From Emiliania huxleyi CCMP1516 (taxonomy: Eukaryota; Haptophyta; Isochrysidales; Noelaerhabdaceae), in assembly GCF_000372725.1 (NCBI RefSeq), contig NW_005202427.1, positions 424,995-488,994 of the forward strand: a stretch of DNA of 64,000 nucleotides. The letters are read 5' to 3'. Both the position numbers and the translations under genes were made by a program. A model generated the notes under the pieces. The model saw only the letters and a program-made list of their open reading frames with translations. It did no database searches and was not told the origin of the DNA. Below are positions 1 through 9,225 of this stretch, in pieces. How positions within the stretch are numbered: position 1 is the first letter of the stretch; each line of letters begins with the position of its first letter.

Positions 1-1072
1 AGGGGAGACCGACAAGCGACCGCTCCTCTCCCGCCGGAGGCTCGCGCGGGCCCGCCGCCAAGGCAGCCTCCCCGGCGAGCGACCCCTCGGCAGGCGCCTC
101 GCCCTGTGGCGGCGCCGAGCGTGTGCAAGCGTGGTGTGCGGGCGCCGCGGCACCCCCGGCCGAGGCGGAGGAGGGTCCGTTCTCCGGAGCAGGCGCCGCC
201 GCCCGCCTGCGCTCCTCCTCCTCGCGCCTCTTCTCCTCCACGCGCCGCGCCCTCTCCCGCCGCTCCTCCTCCTCGCGCGCCCTCTCCCTCTCGCCACGCC
301 TCCGCTCCTCCTCCCGCCTCTGCTCCTCGCGCCAGTGCTCGTCCCGCACCGCCTGCTCCCGCTGCCAGCTCATCTGCTCCTGCCGCAGGCGCGCCTGCGC
401 AAGAGCCTCTCCTGCGGCCGCGCCTTGCCAGCGCAGTGTCGCGTTCTCGCACAGCAGCGATCGCACCATCCTGCGGTCCTCGAGCTGGCTCTGCTCCACC
501 TCGCGCAGCGCGGTCTGCAGCGCGCCCGTGCCGCAGCGGAGCGCCTCCCCGGACCGCACGGCCTCGTCCCTCTCCCGCTCCAGCGCCGCCAGCTGGCTCA
601 GCAGAAGCGCCTCGCGGCGCTGCAGCTGCCGCATCGCGCGAGCGTCGCGTTGGCCCTTGGCAGCCTCCGCGCGAAGCTCGCCGCGCAGCTGCTCCTCGGA
701 CGCACGCAGCGAGTCGAGCGACGCCTCCAGCCGGACAGCCTGGGCCCGCTCGGACGCGAGCGCTTCGTTCGCATACTCGAGCTGCCGCTGCAGCGAGCCC
801 AGCTCCTGGTGCAGCCAGTTCTGACCCGGCCCGGGCTCGAAGCTGCTGTCAAGGTTGACGTCCGCGGACGGCTCTGGCGGCGGCTCGCTGGCGAGAGGTT
901 TGATCCCGGCGTCGCACTCGGCGTCCTGGCGGTTGACACACCTCTCCGTGAGCCGGGCTGGGCCGCCGCCCTTGATGCCGGCCGCGTCGCTCACGCCCAG
1001 GATGGACAACCACTCGCTATACGTGAAGGCCTCCTCGTCGTCGTCGACGTCGGGCTCGAGGCGCACAACCAT
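1..1072 (-). CDS. Coiled-coil protein, N-terminal part (runs off left edge)
   Basis: An uninterrupted minus-strand frame starts at ATG 1072 (MVVRLEPDVDDDEEAF) and stays open to base 1, so about 357 residues are visible and the C-terminus is outside the window. An acidic N-terminus is followed by a Ser/Pro linker. From about residue 85 there is a long heptad-like helix (NWLHQELGSLQRQLEYAN), and around residues 235-280 a very charged Glu/Arg stretch (REEQRREEERRRGERER), as in coiled-coil or caldesmon/trichohyalin-like segments. The downstream part turns Ala/Pro/Gly-rich. No catalytic domain is visible, and function is unknown. The start is supported by the Asp/Glu-rich beginning and by the TTAAATTCTTT motif 70 bases upstream, shared with other genes here. 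No intron is needed in the visible part. Confidence 0.7.
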   Translation of the reverse strand, partial: MVVRLEPDVDDDEEAFTYSEWLSILGVSDAAGIKGGGPARLTERCVNRQDAECDAGIKPLASEPPPEPSADVNLDSSFEPGPGQNWLHQELGSLQRQLEYANEALASERAQAVRLEASLDSLRASEEQLRGELRAEAAKGQRDARAMRQLQRREALLLSQLAALERERDEAVRSGEALRCGTGALQTALREVEQSQLEDRRMVRSLLCENATLRWQGAAAGEALAQARLRQEQMSWQREQAVRDEHWREEQRREEERRRGERERAREEEERRERARRVEEKRREEEERRRAAAPAPENGPSSASAGGAAAPAHHACTRSAPPQGEAPAEGSLAGEAALAAGPREPPAGEERSLVGLP

Positions 1073-1141
1073 GGCGCCCGTCGGGGGGGGCACAACCAGG
1101 GCCGTTGCAGCTTGCAGGTTGCCCGGGGCGGGCGTGGGAAC

Positions 1142-1153
1142 AAAGAATTTAAG
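1142..1153 (-). promoter_or_regulatory. TTAAATTCTTT upstream motif (copy 1)
   Basis: On the minus strand this reads CTTAAATTCTTT and lies 70 bases before the ATG at 1072. The same motif occurs 69-88 bases before three other starts in this window (7571, 27408, 47597). It could be a promoter element or a polypyrimidine 3' splice site of a 5'-UTR intron. Confidence 0.35.
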
Positions 1154-2024
1154 TCAATATAGATAGTGACCCGCCATAAAAACGGTATGGCCTATGGAGT
1201 GATCTCTGCTGCCGCGGCGCCCCTGTCGGTGCGAAGGCGCCCGGCGGCCGCGCGCTTGGTGCCCACGTTGACCGGCTGCTCTCAACACGGAGCCGAGGCG
1301 TACCGCTTCGGTCATGCATGCATGTCTCGCGCGCTGCGACTCGGGCAGATTCGACGATTGCATTTTACCACTCGGGCAAACTCGATGAAACGGCGGACGG
1401 AAAACGCGTTCGCGGCCGCTCGCCGGAGAGCTATGCATGAAGCGGCCGGCGCGCCACCGCAGCTCACCGATGGAGCTTGCGGAGCGGCTCAATCCACTGG
1501 CGCAGCAGCACCGCGACCCATTCTCCAAGCACGGCCTCTGGCGTTGCGAGTGCACAGAGAGCAAGCAATAGTCGACAAAAGCACTGATCTGTGGGCAGCA
1601 GATCTCCATGTCGGTCGCGCCCTGCGAAAGGACAACCGCGGGCCGCGGATGCTTGCCCGGACGCGGACCCGCCGTGCGAGTTGCAGACCCGGGGGGCCGT
1701 TTCCGTCCGAGACTCAAGAACGTTAATGAGGGCTGCGAGACGGCACCGCGAGTGTGGCGCTACCATCGGCTCGGATACCCTGCACAGCTCACCCTGCACA
1801 CGTGCTCATCGGGGCGATCGGGCGCACGACCGCACGTTTGCTCGGACAAAAGACGAGCGGCTCCTACGAGCAAGAATACGTTCGCACTGGTGAAGGCCAG
1901 GCGAGCCAAAAAGACAAAAAAGACTTATCTAAGCATGTCGGAGAACCGTCCAAAGGCGGGTGCAGTCGACCAAGGGACATGATCTGTCGACAGCACGAAT
2001 TTGTGATGGGACACCATCGGGACC

Positions 2025-2056
2025 CAACAGTGCGATACTTGGCTATCGCACTGTTG
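2025..2056. repeat. Perfect inverted repeat, 13-bp arms
   Basis: CAACAGTGCGATA (2025-2037) is the exact reverse complement of 2044-2056, with a 6-base loop. Confidence 0.85.
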
Positions 2057-2081
2057 ACGTACCGACGGCTAAGGCCGAGTA

Positions 2082-2117
2082 GCCGGTGTTTGTTCACAGA
2101 GCTCTGTGAACACCGGC
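2082..2117. repeat. Inverted repeat with bulge
   Basis: GCCGGTGTT...TTCACAGAG pairs with CTCTGTGAACACCGGC; the arms are about 16 bp with a small bulge on the left arm. Confidence 0.75.
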
Positions 2118-2347
2118 AAGAGATTTTTCTCTGAACGATTTCTTCCGAGAACGGCGTGCAAAACACTCGGTGACGGTGTCGAAACACCTCTCTGACGCGC
2201 TCGACTTAGTCTGGGCATGGGCACGCAAAAATCTTGTATCAGGGCTTCATACCCGGTAGGAATTCCTACTGTTGTGGCCTAAAGTCTGCGCAGGTTGTGG
2301 GGGACACGATCCCGGCGTGAACACGACTAACTGACGGATCCGCTCCT

Positions 2348-2386
2348 GACAGTCGCACGCGCCGCACTGCGGCGCGTGCGACTGTC
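2348..2386. repeat. Perfect 19-bp-arm palindrome, 1-base spacer
   Basis: GACAGTCGCACGCGCCGCA (2348-2366) is the exact reverse complement of 2368-2386. It is followed by TTTG and AT-rich DNA, so it could be a hairpin terminator-like structure or an element end; I cannot tell which. Confidence 0.9.
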
Positions 2387-2479
2387 TTTGTTTGATTTAA
2401 AAAGTCGAATCAGAGCGCCGTCGGCGTTGCCCCCGATTTTGTCCCACGGACCTCCCCTCCGGCACCGCTCCGGGAGGCA

Positions 2480-3522
2480 CGCCGGCGAAGCACCATCAAG
2501 CTGCTGTATGTACGGCCCCGGCATCGCCTTCCCAGGCTTAGCTAGCTAGACTGAGAGTGTGTGCCGCCGAGGCGGGACCACTCGGGGACAGTGCTGACGG
2601 GACGCGGCTTGGGAGACGACTCCCGCGAAAGCACGGCTGGCATCCGTGGCGTGGGGCTCGCCTTCGAAAAGTCGGGCATGGCTCTCCCCGCAACTCTCTT
2701 GCTAACACGCGCGCCCCACCGAAACTGTGGTGGGCGCGCTGCGGCCGCACGTCTACCTCCGTCATAGTGCCACGACGTGCGGCCTAGATTTAGCACACGC
2801 GCCTCAGCTCGAAAACACTCACCCATTTGATTGTCACTGTCCGTGAGTGCGAGATTAGGGCTAGCCGCAGGCAGCTAGCCCATGAGGAGAGCGTCCATAG
2901 ACACCTCACATGACCCCACACACGGTCTCGTCCGTGCCTCGCCGGCCGGAGAGATTGCTGGAGGAAGAGCAAGCCTGCTCTAGCCTCACATGTCACTTCT
3001 TGTCGTCTGTTGTTTGAGTTGTGCCCTTGTTTGTGCCCTTGGCACCGTGGAGTGGGGGGGGCGACAGGGAGGATGTGGCCCTGAGTTATGTGTACGCCGA
3101 CTCAGGGTGTGTGGCAGCCAGCTGGCTGTGTGTCTTGTGAGCTTGTTTGTGTCTGTGTGTCGCTCGTGCGTGTCGTCATCATCTGTCCAGCGTCCACCCA
3201 TACCGCGTTGGTGTCCAGTCCGAGCCTGGCTGTTCTTCACCTTACTACCTACCTACCTACCTACCTAGGTATTGTGGACATGGTTGGTCTCTACAATATA
3301 TACACTGACACTGAACCTCCCAGAGCTCGTCCCGGTCCGTCACGGCCATCCTCGGCCTCCGGAGGGCCCACGGCCGCGGCGCGGTGCGGCGGCGTCACAA
3401 ATCCGACGGCAGAGCACCGGGACGCGGTCGGGCGATCTGAGGCCCGACTAGGCGTATGCATTGCCCATCCAGGGCTATCACCTATGCCTATCAACAGGCG
3501 CCTGCGGCGCCATGCTCAGGAG
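2480..3522 (+). repeat. Dispersed repeat family R1, copy A (split by 0.73-kb insertion)
   Basis: Bases 2480-2543 and 3270-3522 match the two halves of an uninterrupted 324-bp repeat at 49506-49829 (same strand, roughly 90% identical by eye). In this copy the halves are separated by 726 bp (2544-3269). The inserted segment has hairpins at about 2709-2740 (GCGCGCCCCACC / GGTGGGCGCGC) and 2857-2881 (GGGCTAGC / GCTAGCCC). It ends in a (CTAC)n run at 3241-3267. No coding gene is recognised. Confidence 0.8.
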
Positions 3523-3593
3523 CAGCCAACCTGTTCACACTTTCGTACAGTAGGTGAACCTCCCAGAACTCTCTTCTTCTCTCAGACCACTCC

Positions 3594-4659
3594 ATGCTAA
3601 CCCGCTCCCTGCTGGCGCAGGCCCGCAGGGCGGCGAGCACTCTGGCCACGGAGCCTGGCCGCACGCTCTTTGTCTCGGGCTCGACGCCTCGCCTCGTCGT
3701 GCGCACCAACATGGAGACGTACCTGGCCAGCGTGATGGCGTCCCAGGCGGGAGGCGGCGAGGTGGACGTGAGCGGATGGGCCGGCTCCGACCCGACGGGC
3801 GACCTCCGAGTCGTGGCGGCGTGCGACGCAGCGGGCGGCGGCGTCACGACCGTGAGCGTGCCCGCCTCTTTCAACATCGAGGTGGCGATGGGTGGAGCGT
3901 GCGACGTGGAGGTGGATGGCTGGATTGAGGGCACGGTCGCGGTGGCAGTGTCGCGGGGATCGATCGTCGTCAACACGGTGCGCGGACTCCTCACGACACT
4001 CTCCACGGGCGAGGGGCAGGTGCGCGTCAAGCACATCGAGGGCAACCTCCGCGTCCTCGCCGGCGGCGCTGGCGGCGTCGAGCTCGGAAAGGTGATGGGC
4101 GAGGAGGTGGAGGTTGCGTCGGAGGGAGTGGTGCAGTGCCGCGCCCTCTACTCGAAGCGGCTCGACCTCGCCGCCGCCGGCGGCGTGCGCGCCTCTGTCC
4201 TCGGCTCCGAGGCGGGCGAGCTCCGCCTCTCGGGAGGCTGCTCTGCAATCGACTCGAGCGAGGGCGACCTGTCTGTGCGGCTTGGCGGCGCCGCGTCGCT
4301 CGACGTGCAGGCGGCGGAGGGCCTCCGCCGCCTCTGCGTGAGCCGTGACGCGCCTACCCCCGACCAGCCAGCCGCCGCCGACGACGCCGCCGCCGACGCC
4401 GCCGACGTCGTCGTTCATTTTCCAGAGGCGTTTGGCGCGCTGCGAGCAGACCTCTGCGGCGCGAGCGTGGAGATCGACCCTCGCCTCTCGCCGCAGCCGC
4501 CCGCGCCGCCGGCCGCGGGTGCGGGACCGGCCCACTGGACAGGCTCGCTCGGCGCGGGCGACGCGGCGGAGAGCGACGCGCACGAACGGTGGCTCGCCGG
4601 CCGGACAGAGCGAAAGATGGACCGGTCACCGGGCGGGGTCGAGATGTTCCGCGAGGGCA

Positions 4660-4695
<36 letters not shown>

Positions 4696-4847
4696 TGTGC
4701 GAGCTCACCGTCGCCGCACCGGCGAGCACCGTCCGCGTCGACGTGCAGAGCTGGTTCGAGCAGCGGATGAAGACGGCGATGAGTGGTGGCGCTGGGAGTG
4801 GCGAGGCGCCGAGCCTCAGGGAGCGGCGACCGCAGCCCTACCGCTAA
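3594..4847 (+). CDS. FAM185A-like putative adhesin/DUF4097 beta-solenoid protein, probably mitochondrial
   Basis: A single-exon frame of 417 residues starts at ATG 3594. The first ~25 residues (MLTRSLLAQARRAASTLATE) look like a mitochondrial presequence: Arg, Leu, Ser and Ala, with no acids. The body is a series of short beta-strand repeats (VDVSGWAGSDPTGDLRVV, NTVRGLLTTLSTGEGQVRVK, EGNLRVLAGGAGGVELGKV) typical of the DUF4097/FAM185A fold. The molecular role of that family is not known. A Gly run of about 15 residues encoded by GGC repeats lies at 4660-4697, and an Ala/Asp-rich linker lies around residues 260-275. Codon usage is GC-rich like its neighbours. The family call rests on fold pattern rather than on a diagnostic motif. 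Confidence 0.7.
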
Positions 4848-5009
4848 GTCAGGAGCCCGCGCGGCATTTGATAGTGCTTGGGGAGAAAAAGTAGGACTCG
4901 AGGTCTTTACACGAGAGCGCCACACTCGCGCCAACACACAGAGCTACCACTGAGCGACCGAGGGGCAGAGGTCGTTGACGTTGTGCGAACCTCCCGTAGC
5001 CGTACCTAA

Positions 5010-7571
5010 CTATCGTGCCGGATGCGCCGCTCGCCACTCTCGGATCATCCGGCGCAGCATGTGGTGCGGGGAGAGGCCCATATGCTCAAGCTCACCGCCA
5101 GTCATCGGGCTCGTCGACTTGGTCGCGAGCCAGCGCTCGATCGCCGACCGCTCGTAAGCATGCCCGTCCGCCGCCATCACCGGGTCGCTCATGACCTCGG
5201 TCGTGATCGGGCAAATGAAGTCGGCTGGTGGCTCCTCCTCCTCCACCGAAGGCGGCCTCTCTGCAGCCAAAGAGGACGACGCTTGCTCCTCCGCCGCCCG
5301 CCTCTCCTCCTCCAGCCTCGCGCTCTCCTCGAGCGCCGCCGCCAGCTCCGCCTCCTCTCCCGCCGCCAGCGCTGCCTCATCCTCGGGCTCCCGCGACGGC
5401 CCAGCGCCGCCCCCGCCGCCCTTCCCCCTCTTCTTCTTCTTCTTCCCCTTCTTGCTCTCCCTGTCGCGCCCCCCCGCCTCCTTCTCCGCCTCCTCCTCCG
5501 CCAGCAGCGCCTCGGCATGCCGCGTCGCCTCCGCCTCTGCCACCGCTCTCACCGCCTCCCTCGCCGCTGCCTCGGCCGCCGCCTCCGCCGCCGCATGCTC
5601 CTCGAGGGCGCGCACGCACTCGGCGTGGCCCCTCTCCTTTGCCCACTGCAGCGCTGTCTTGCCGTTCTCACAGCGCAGTGCCGTGTCCGCGCCCGCCCGC
5701 AGCAGGCGGAGCACGATGGCGGGCTGGCCTTGGCTGGCGGCGAGCATCAGCGCGGCAAAGCCGCCGTTGCCCTGCTTGTTGATCTCCGCCCCGTGCTGCA
5801 TCAGCAAATCGACCACCCGCTCGTGGCCGTTGGCGGCGGCGGTCATCAGCGCGGCGATGCCGCCGTTGTTCTGCTTGTTGATCTCCGCGCCGCGCTGCAG
5901 CAGCAGATCGACCACCCGCTCCTTGCCGTTGGCGGCGGCGAGTAGCAGCGCGGTGCTGCCCATGCTGTCCTGCAAATCGATCTCCGCGCCGCGCTGAAGC
6001 AGCAGCTCGACCACTCGCTCGTGGCCGCGGCGGGCGGCGAATATCAGCGCGGTGATGCAGCTCACATCGCCCTCCCAGCAAGTCGCGTTGACCCGCCCGC
6101 CGCTGTCGAGCCACGCCAGCAGCGCCGCCTCGTCGCCTTGGAGAGCCGCGTTCATCGCCTCTTCGGGAAGGCTGCCCAGCGAGCCGGAAGAGGCCGATTC
6201 GCCCGAGGAAGCGCCGCCCGCGCCGCCCGCCGCCGCCTCGCGCTGGCCCGCAGTCACCTCCGCGATGTGCTGCCGGAAGGCCTCGACGCACGCGCTGTGG
6301 CCGTTCTCCTTGGCCAGCTGCAGCGCGGACTTGCCGTTCCCAGAGCGCAACTTTGTATCCGCGCCCGCCCGCAGCAGGCGGAGCACGACGGCGGGATGGG
6401 CGGAGACGGCGGCGAGCATCAGCGCGGTGGCGCCGTTGCTGTCCTGCAGGTTGATCTCCGCGCCGCGCTGCAACAGCAGCTCGACCACCCGCTCGTGGCC
6501 GTGGAGGGCGGCGAGCATCAGCGCGGTGGCGCCGACGCTGTTCTGCAAGTTGACCTCCGCGTCGTGCCGTATCAGCAAGTCGACCAACCGCTCGTGGCCG
6601 TAGCGGGCGGCGGCCATCAGTGCGGTGATGCAGCTCACATCGCCCTCCCAGCAAGTCGCGTTGACCCGCCCGCCGCTGTCGAGCCACGCCAGCAGCGCCG
6701 CCTCGTCGCCTTGGAGAGCCGCGTTCATCGCCTCTTCGGGAAGGCTGCCCAGCGAGCCGGAAGAGGCCGATTCGCCCGAGGAAGCGCCGCCCGCGCCGCC
6801 CGCCGCCGCCTCGCGCTGGCCCGCAGTCACCTCCGCGACGTGCTGCCGGAAGGCCTCGACGCACGCGCTGTGGCCGTTCTCCTTGGCCAGCTGCAGCGCG
6901 GACTTGCCGTTCCCAGAGCGCAACTTTGTATCCGCGCCCGCCCGCAGCAGGCGGAGCACGACGGCGGGATGGGCGGAGACGGCGGCGAGCATCAGCGCGG
7001 TGCCACCGTTGCTGTCCTGCAAGTTGATCTCCGCCCTGTGCTGCAACAGCACGTCGACCACCCGCTCGTGGACTAGCTTGGCGGCAGCCATCAGCGCGGT
7101 GTTGCCGTTGCTGTCCTGCAAGTTTATCTCCGCGCCGTGCTGCAGCAGCAGGTCGACCACCCGCTCGTGGCCGTAGGAGGCGGCGCTCATCAGCGCGGTG
7201 GTGCCGTCGCTGTCCTGCAGGTTGGCATTCGCGCCGTGCTGCAACAGCAGCTCGACCGCCCGCTCGTGGTCGTAGCGGGCGGCGCACATCAGCGCGGTGT
7301 CGCCTTTGCTGCTCTGCTTGTCGATCTCCGCGCCGCGCTGCAGCAGCAAGTCGATTACCCGCTCGTGGCCGCTGTTAGCGGTCAGCATCAGCGCGGTGAC
7401 GCCGCTCACTTCGCCTATCACACGAGTCGCGTTGACCCGCCCGCCGCTGTCAAGCCACGCCAGCAGCGCCGCTTCGTCGCCTTGCTCAGCCTCGTTCCCA
7501 ACCGCTTGGGGAAGTCTTCCCACTTTGCCGGTCTCCGCTGCCTCCACGATGGCAGCTCCGGCAACCCCCAT
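5010..7571 (-). CDS. Ankyrin-repeat protein with C-terminal U-box (predicted E3 ubiquitin ligase)
   Basis: The frame has 853 residues from ATG 7571; an upstream GTG at 7619 is in frame. About 15 ankyrin repeats (GHERVVDLLLQHGAEINLQD) occupy most of the protein in blocks separated by an Ala/Gly/Ser linker (SSGESASSGSLGSLPEEA) and an N-terminal motif DEAALLAWLDSGGRVNAT that recurs three times. After an Ala/Glu helix and a Lys-rich patch (KKGKKKKKRGKGG) comes a U-box: DFICPITTEVMSDPVMAADG then HAYERSAIERWLA. The U-box recruits E2 enzymes and the ankyrin array would choose substrates; the substrate is unknown. The start codon lies 73 bases downstream of the TTAAATTCTTT motif. Two blocks are almost identical at DNA level (see the repeat entry). 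Confidence 0.88.
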   Translation of the reverse strand: MGVAGAAIVEAAETGKVGRLPQAVGNEAEQGDEAALLAWLDSGGRVNATRVIGEVSGVTALMLTANSGHERVIDLLLQRGAEIDKQSSKGDTALMCAARYDHERAVELLLQHGANANLQDSDGTTALMSAASYGHERVVDLLLQHGAEINLQDSNGNTALMAAAKLVHERVVDVLLQHRAEINLQDSNGGTALMLAAVSAHPAVVLRLLRAGADTKLRSGNGKSALQLAKENGHSACVEAFRQHVAEVTAGQREAAAGGAGGASSGESASSGSLGSLPEEAMNAALQGDEAALLAWLDSGGRVNATCWEGDVSCITALMAAARYGHERLVDLLIRHDAEVNLQNSVGATALMLAALHGHERVVELLLQRGAEINLQDSNGATALMLAAVSAHPAVVLRLLRAGADTKLRSGNGKSALQLAKENGHSACVEAFRQHIAEVTAGQREAAAGGAGGASSGESASSGSLGSLPEEAMNAALQGDEAALLAWLDSGGRVNATCWEGDVSCITALIFAARRGHERVVELLLQRGAEIDLQDSMGSTALLLAAANGKERVVDLLLQRGAEINKQNNGGIAALMTAAANGHERVVDLLMQHGAEINKQGNGGFAALMLAASQGQPAIVLRLLRAGADTALRCENGKTALQWAKERGHAECVRALEEHAAAEAAAEAAAREAVRAVAEAEATRHAEALLAEEEAEKEAGGRDRESKKGKKKKKRGKGGGGGAGPSREPEDEAALAAGEEAELAAALEESARLEEERRAAEEQASSSLAAERPPSVEEEEPPADFICPITTEVMSDPVMAADGHAYERSAIERWLATKSTSPMTGGELEHMGLSPHHMLRRMIREWRAAHPAR
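6049..7003 (-). repeat. Recent in-frame tandem duplication inside the ankyrin/U-box gene
   Basis: Bases 6049-6430 and 6622-7003 are nearly identical (one substitution noted, GATG versus GACG) at an exact 573-bp spacing, i.e. 191 codons. It duplicates a linker, the DEAALLAWLDSG motif and the last ankyrin repeats. Confidence 0.9.
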
Positions 7572-7643
7572 CTCTGGCAACTCCGGCGGCGAAGCGGCAC
7601 CGGCGCTGGTGCCGGACACTGCGGAGTGTACGGCAGGCTCGAG

Positions 7644-7658
7644 AAAAAGAATTTAAAC
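7644..7658 (-). promoter_or_regulatory. TTTAAATTCTTTTT upstream motif (copy 2)
   Basis: On the minus strand it reads GTTTAAATTCTTTTT followed by CTCGAG, 73 bases before ATG 7571. It is preceded by a GTGAGAGAGAG-type stretch shared with the R4 elements. Confidence 0.4.
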
Positions 7659-7691
7659 AAGACAACTCTCTCTCACAGCACATACGGACAC

Positions 7692-9122
7692 ATGTGTAAG
7701 AGCGCGCACGAGTGGGTGTGCGAGCAATATCGAAAGACAGTGAGGCCGGGGTCGCACACGGCAGGGGTGGCGGGACGGTTGTGGAGCGAAGTGGCAGTAG
7801 CCAGCCTCAAGCATCGATGGGATAATAAGATGAGATTACCAGACGAGAACGGGGGGAAGGACAGGCGGGCGACATTTGACGACGTCGGGGATCACAATGT
7901 GACGACCAAAACGATCTTGGGGGCCAGGGTGAGACAACAGGTCGGGGTGCCACATGGGGCACACCACAGGCGTATTCTAGAGGGGGAAAAGAAACGGGGA
8001 GTGAGGGGCCCCGCCACGAGAAGTGCGTTCTGGGGATGCAGAGCGTGCAAAGCGGCTAGGGATGAGGTCGCAAAAGAGGCGCGCGAGGCAAGGAGGAGAC
8101 GCGGGGAACTGAAAGACTGGGACGACTGGACACGAGAAGACAGTGTCAGTGAGCCACCACAGGCGTCGTTGGCGCACATACTGAGCGGCAGCTGCGCTGG
8201 AAATAAGGAAGAGGCGCGTCACTTCATGCGGAAGCTCGACAAACACACAGCGAGGGCGACAGCAAGAGTTGAACGGGAGGCGCCGGACTCAAAAGACACC
8301 GCCACATTCCTGAGACGAGCGAGGGCAGCCTCCTTAAAGGCGAAAGGGTCTAGATTTGGGGCGCTCGCCGAAGAGGAGTACGACAAAATAGCACCCGTGA
8401 TTGCCTGCACGCTACCCGCACTCACGGACTCCATACCCGAAAGAAAGAGAAGGGAGCTCGCGGGAGAGGTGACGAGTGAACTACAGGTAGTGGGGAAGGC
8501 AGCCTCGATTGCCATACAGACATGGGTGCGAAACAACGACAAGACCAAGGCACGGGCAGAGGAACGAGAGAAGAATATAGGGTGGATAAAGCGCCTGTTC
8601 ACGGCATGGAGGGTGAGCCACACCGAACGTACCGAGCGAAGGGCCGAGCGGAAGGAGGACGGGGAAGATGACTCAGAGGAGGACGAACCAGTGGAAATTC
8701 AGTCGTCAGATGTCACGATGCATCCGAAGGGGACCCCAGCGCCAGCATCATCCGTAGAGGCACGAGTGTTCGAAGAGAGAGTGGACCTGAGCAACAACAT
8801 GACGTGTAGGCAAATGATCGGAGTGGGAGTCAGAAATGTGGTCCTTGCGCGAGGGGAGCTTGATAGACTCGAGGGGCCAGGATACGCCGCGAGGAGGACG
8901 GAGTTGCGCAAGGCGAAAGAAGCCGCGAGAACAAGGGACCGGCAGGCGGCGGCGTCGCAGGACGAGGCAGAAGAGAACGACGCGACAGAGGAGGAAGTGA
9001 CAAGGGAGAGACCGACGAGAGTGGGACGGCCGCGAGGTGGCATGAAGGTTGCAGCGAGAAGCGGCGAGAGACTGCGAAAAGAGATACGAAGAGGCAGACT
9101 CCCCAGGGTGGGCGACGGCTAG
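7692..9122 (+). CDS. C-terminal fragment of a LINE-like ORF
   Basis: The ORF fragment has 476 residues from ATG 7692; the frame is open further upstream, but only over the antisense of the ankyrin gene. It contains a CRACKAARDE ... LAHILSGSC arrangement that resembles the CCHC-type zinc knuckle near the end of LINE ORF2 proteins. A conserved-looking block (KHRWDNKMRLPDENG) and a long basic/acidic tail (RAERKEDGEDDSEEDEP) follow. Codon use is less GC-rich and richer in AGA/AGG than neighbouring host genes, as expected for a mobile element. It may be a dead copy; there is no sign of reverse transcriptase or endonuclease. Confidence 0.5.
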   Translation: MCKSAHEWVCEQYRKTVRPGSHTAGVAGRLWSEVAVASLKHRWDNKMRLPDENGGKDRRATFDDVGDHNVTTKTILGARVRQQVGVPHGAHHRRILEGEKKRGVRGPATRSAFWGCRACKAARDEVAKEAREARRRRGELKDWDDWTREDSVSEPPQASLAHILSGSCAGNKEEARHFMRKLDKHTARATARVEREAPDSKDTATFLRRARAASLKAKGSRFGALAEEEYDKIAPVIACTLPALTDSIPERKRRELAGEVTSELQVVGKAASIAIQTWVRNNDKTKARAEEREKNIGWIKRLFTAWRVSHTERTERRAERKEDGEDDSEEDEPVEIQSSDVTMHPKGTPAPASSVEARVFEERVDLSNNMTCRQMIGVGVRNVVLARGELDRLEGPGYAARRTELRKAKEAARTRDRQAAASQDEAEENDATEEEVTRERPTRVGRPRGGMKVAARSGERLRKEIRRGRLPRVGDG

Positions 9123-9225
9123 CGCACCACACTCCTCTCCTTAAAATCCCTGTGTGGTGGCGGCGTGCCGTTCTCCCATCCCTCGCTTGGGTTGTGTGTT
9201 TTCTTTCTTTCTTTCAGCACACAGG
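7692..9225 (+). mobile_element. 5'-truncated non-LTR (LINE-like) retrotransposon, 3' end
   Basis: An open frame (7692-9122) is followed by a short 3' tail with CTTAAAATCCCTGTGTGG and a pyrimidine-rich end (TTTTCTTTCTTTCTTTCAG). The last 150-200 bp recur at 27512-27725 (same strand) and 58553-58830 (opposite strand), each with its own 5' boundary. Shared 3' ends with variable 5' truncation are the hallmark of LINE insertion. No reverse transcriptase motif is left in this copy, so the class is inferred. Confidence 0.6.

Larger units (their letters stand above)
1157..2479. other. Intergenic, no gene recognised; hairpins
   Basis: Open frames occur on both strands but none resembles a protein family or is clearly favoured. 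The region contains three long inverted repeats, listed separately. Confidence 0.5.

Noticed and set aside
5022..7176. Several plus-strand frames of 180-350 codons opposite the ankyrin/U-box gene
   Set aside because: They are antisense shadows: GC-rich codons with few stops, composition without domain features, and their repeats merely mirror the ankyrin repeats.
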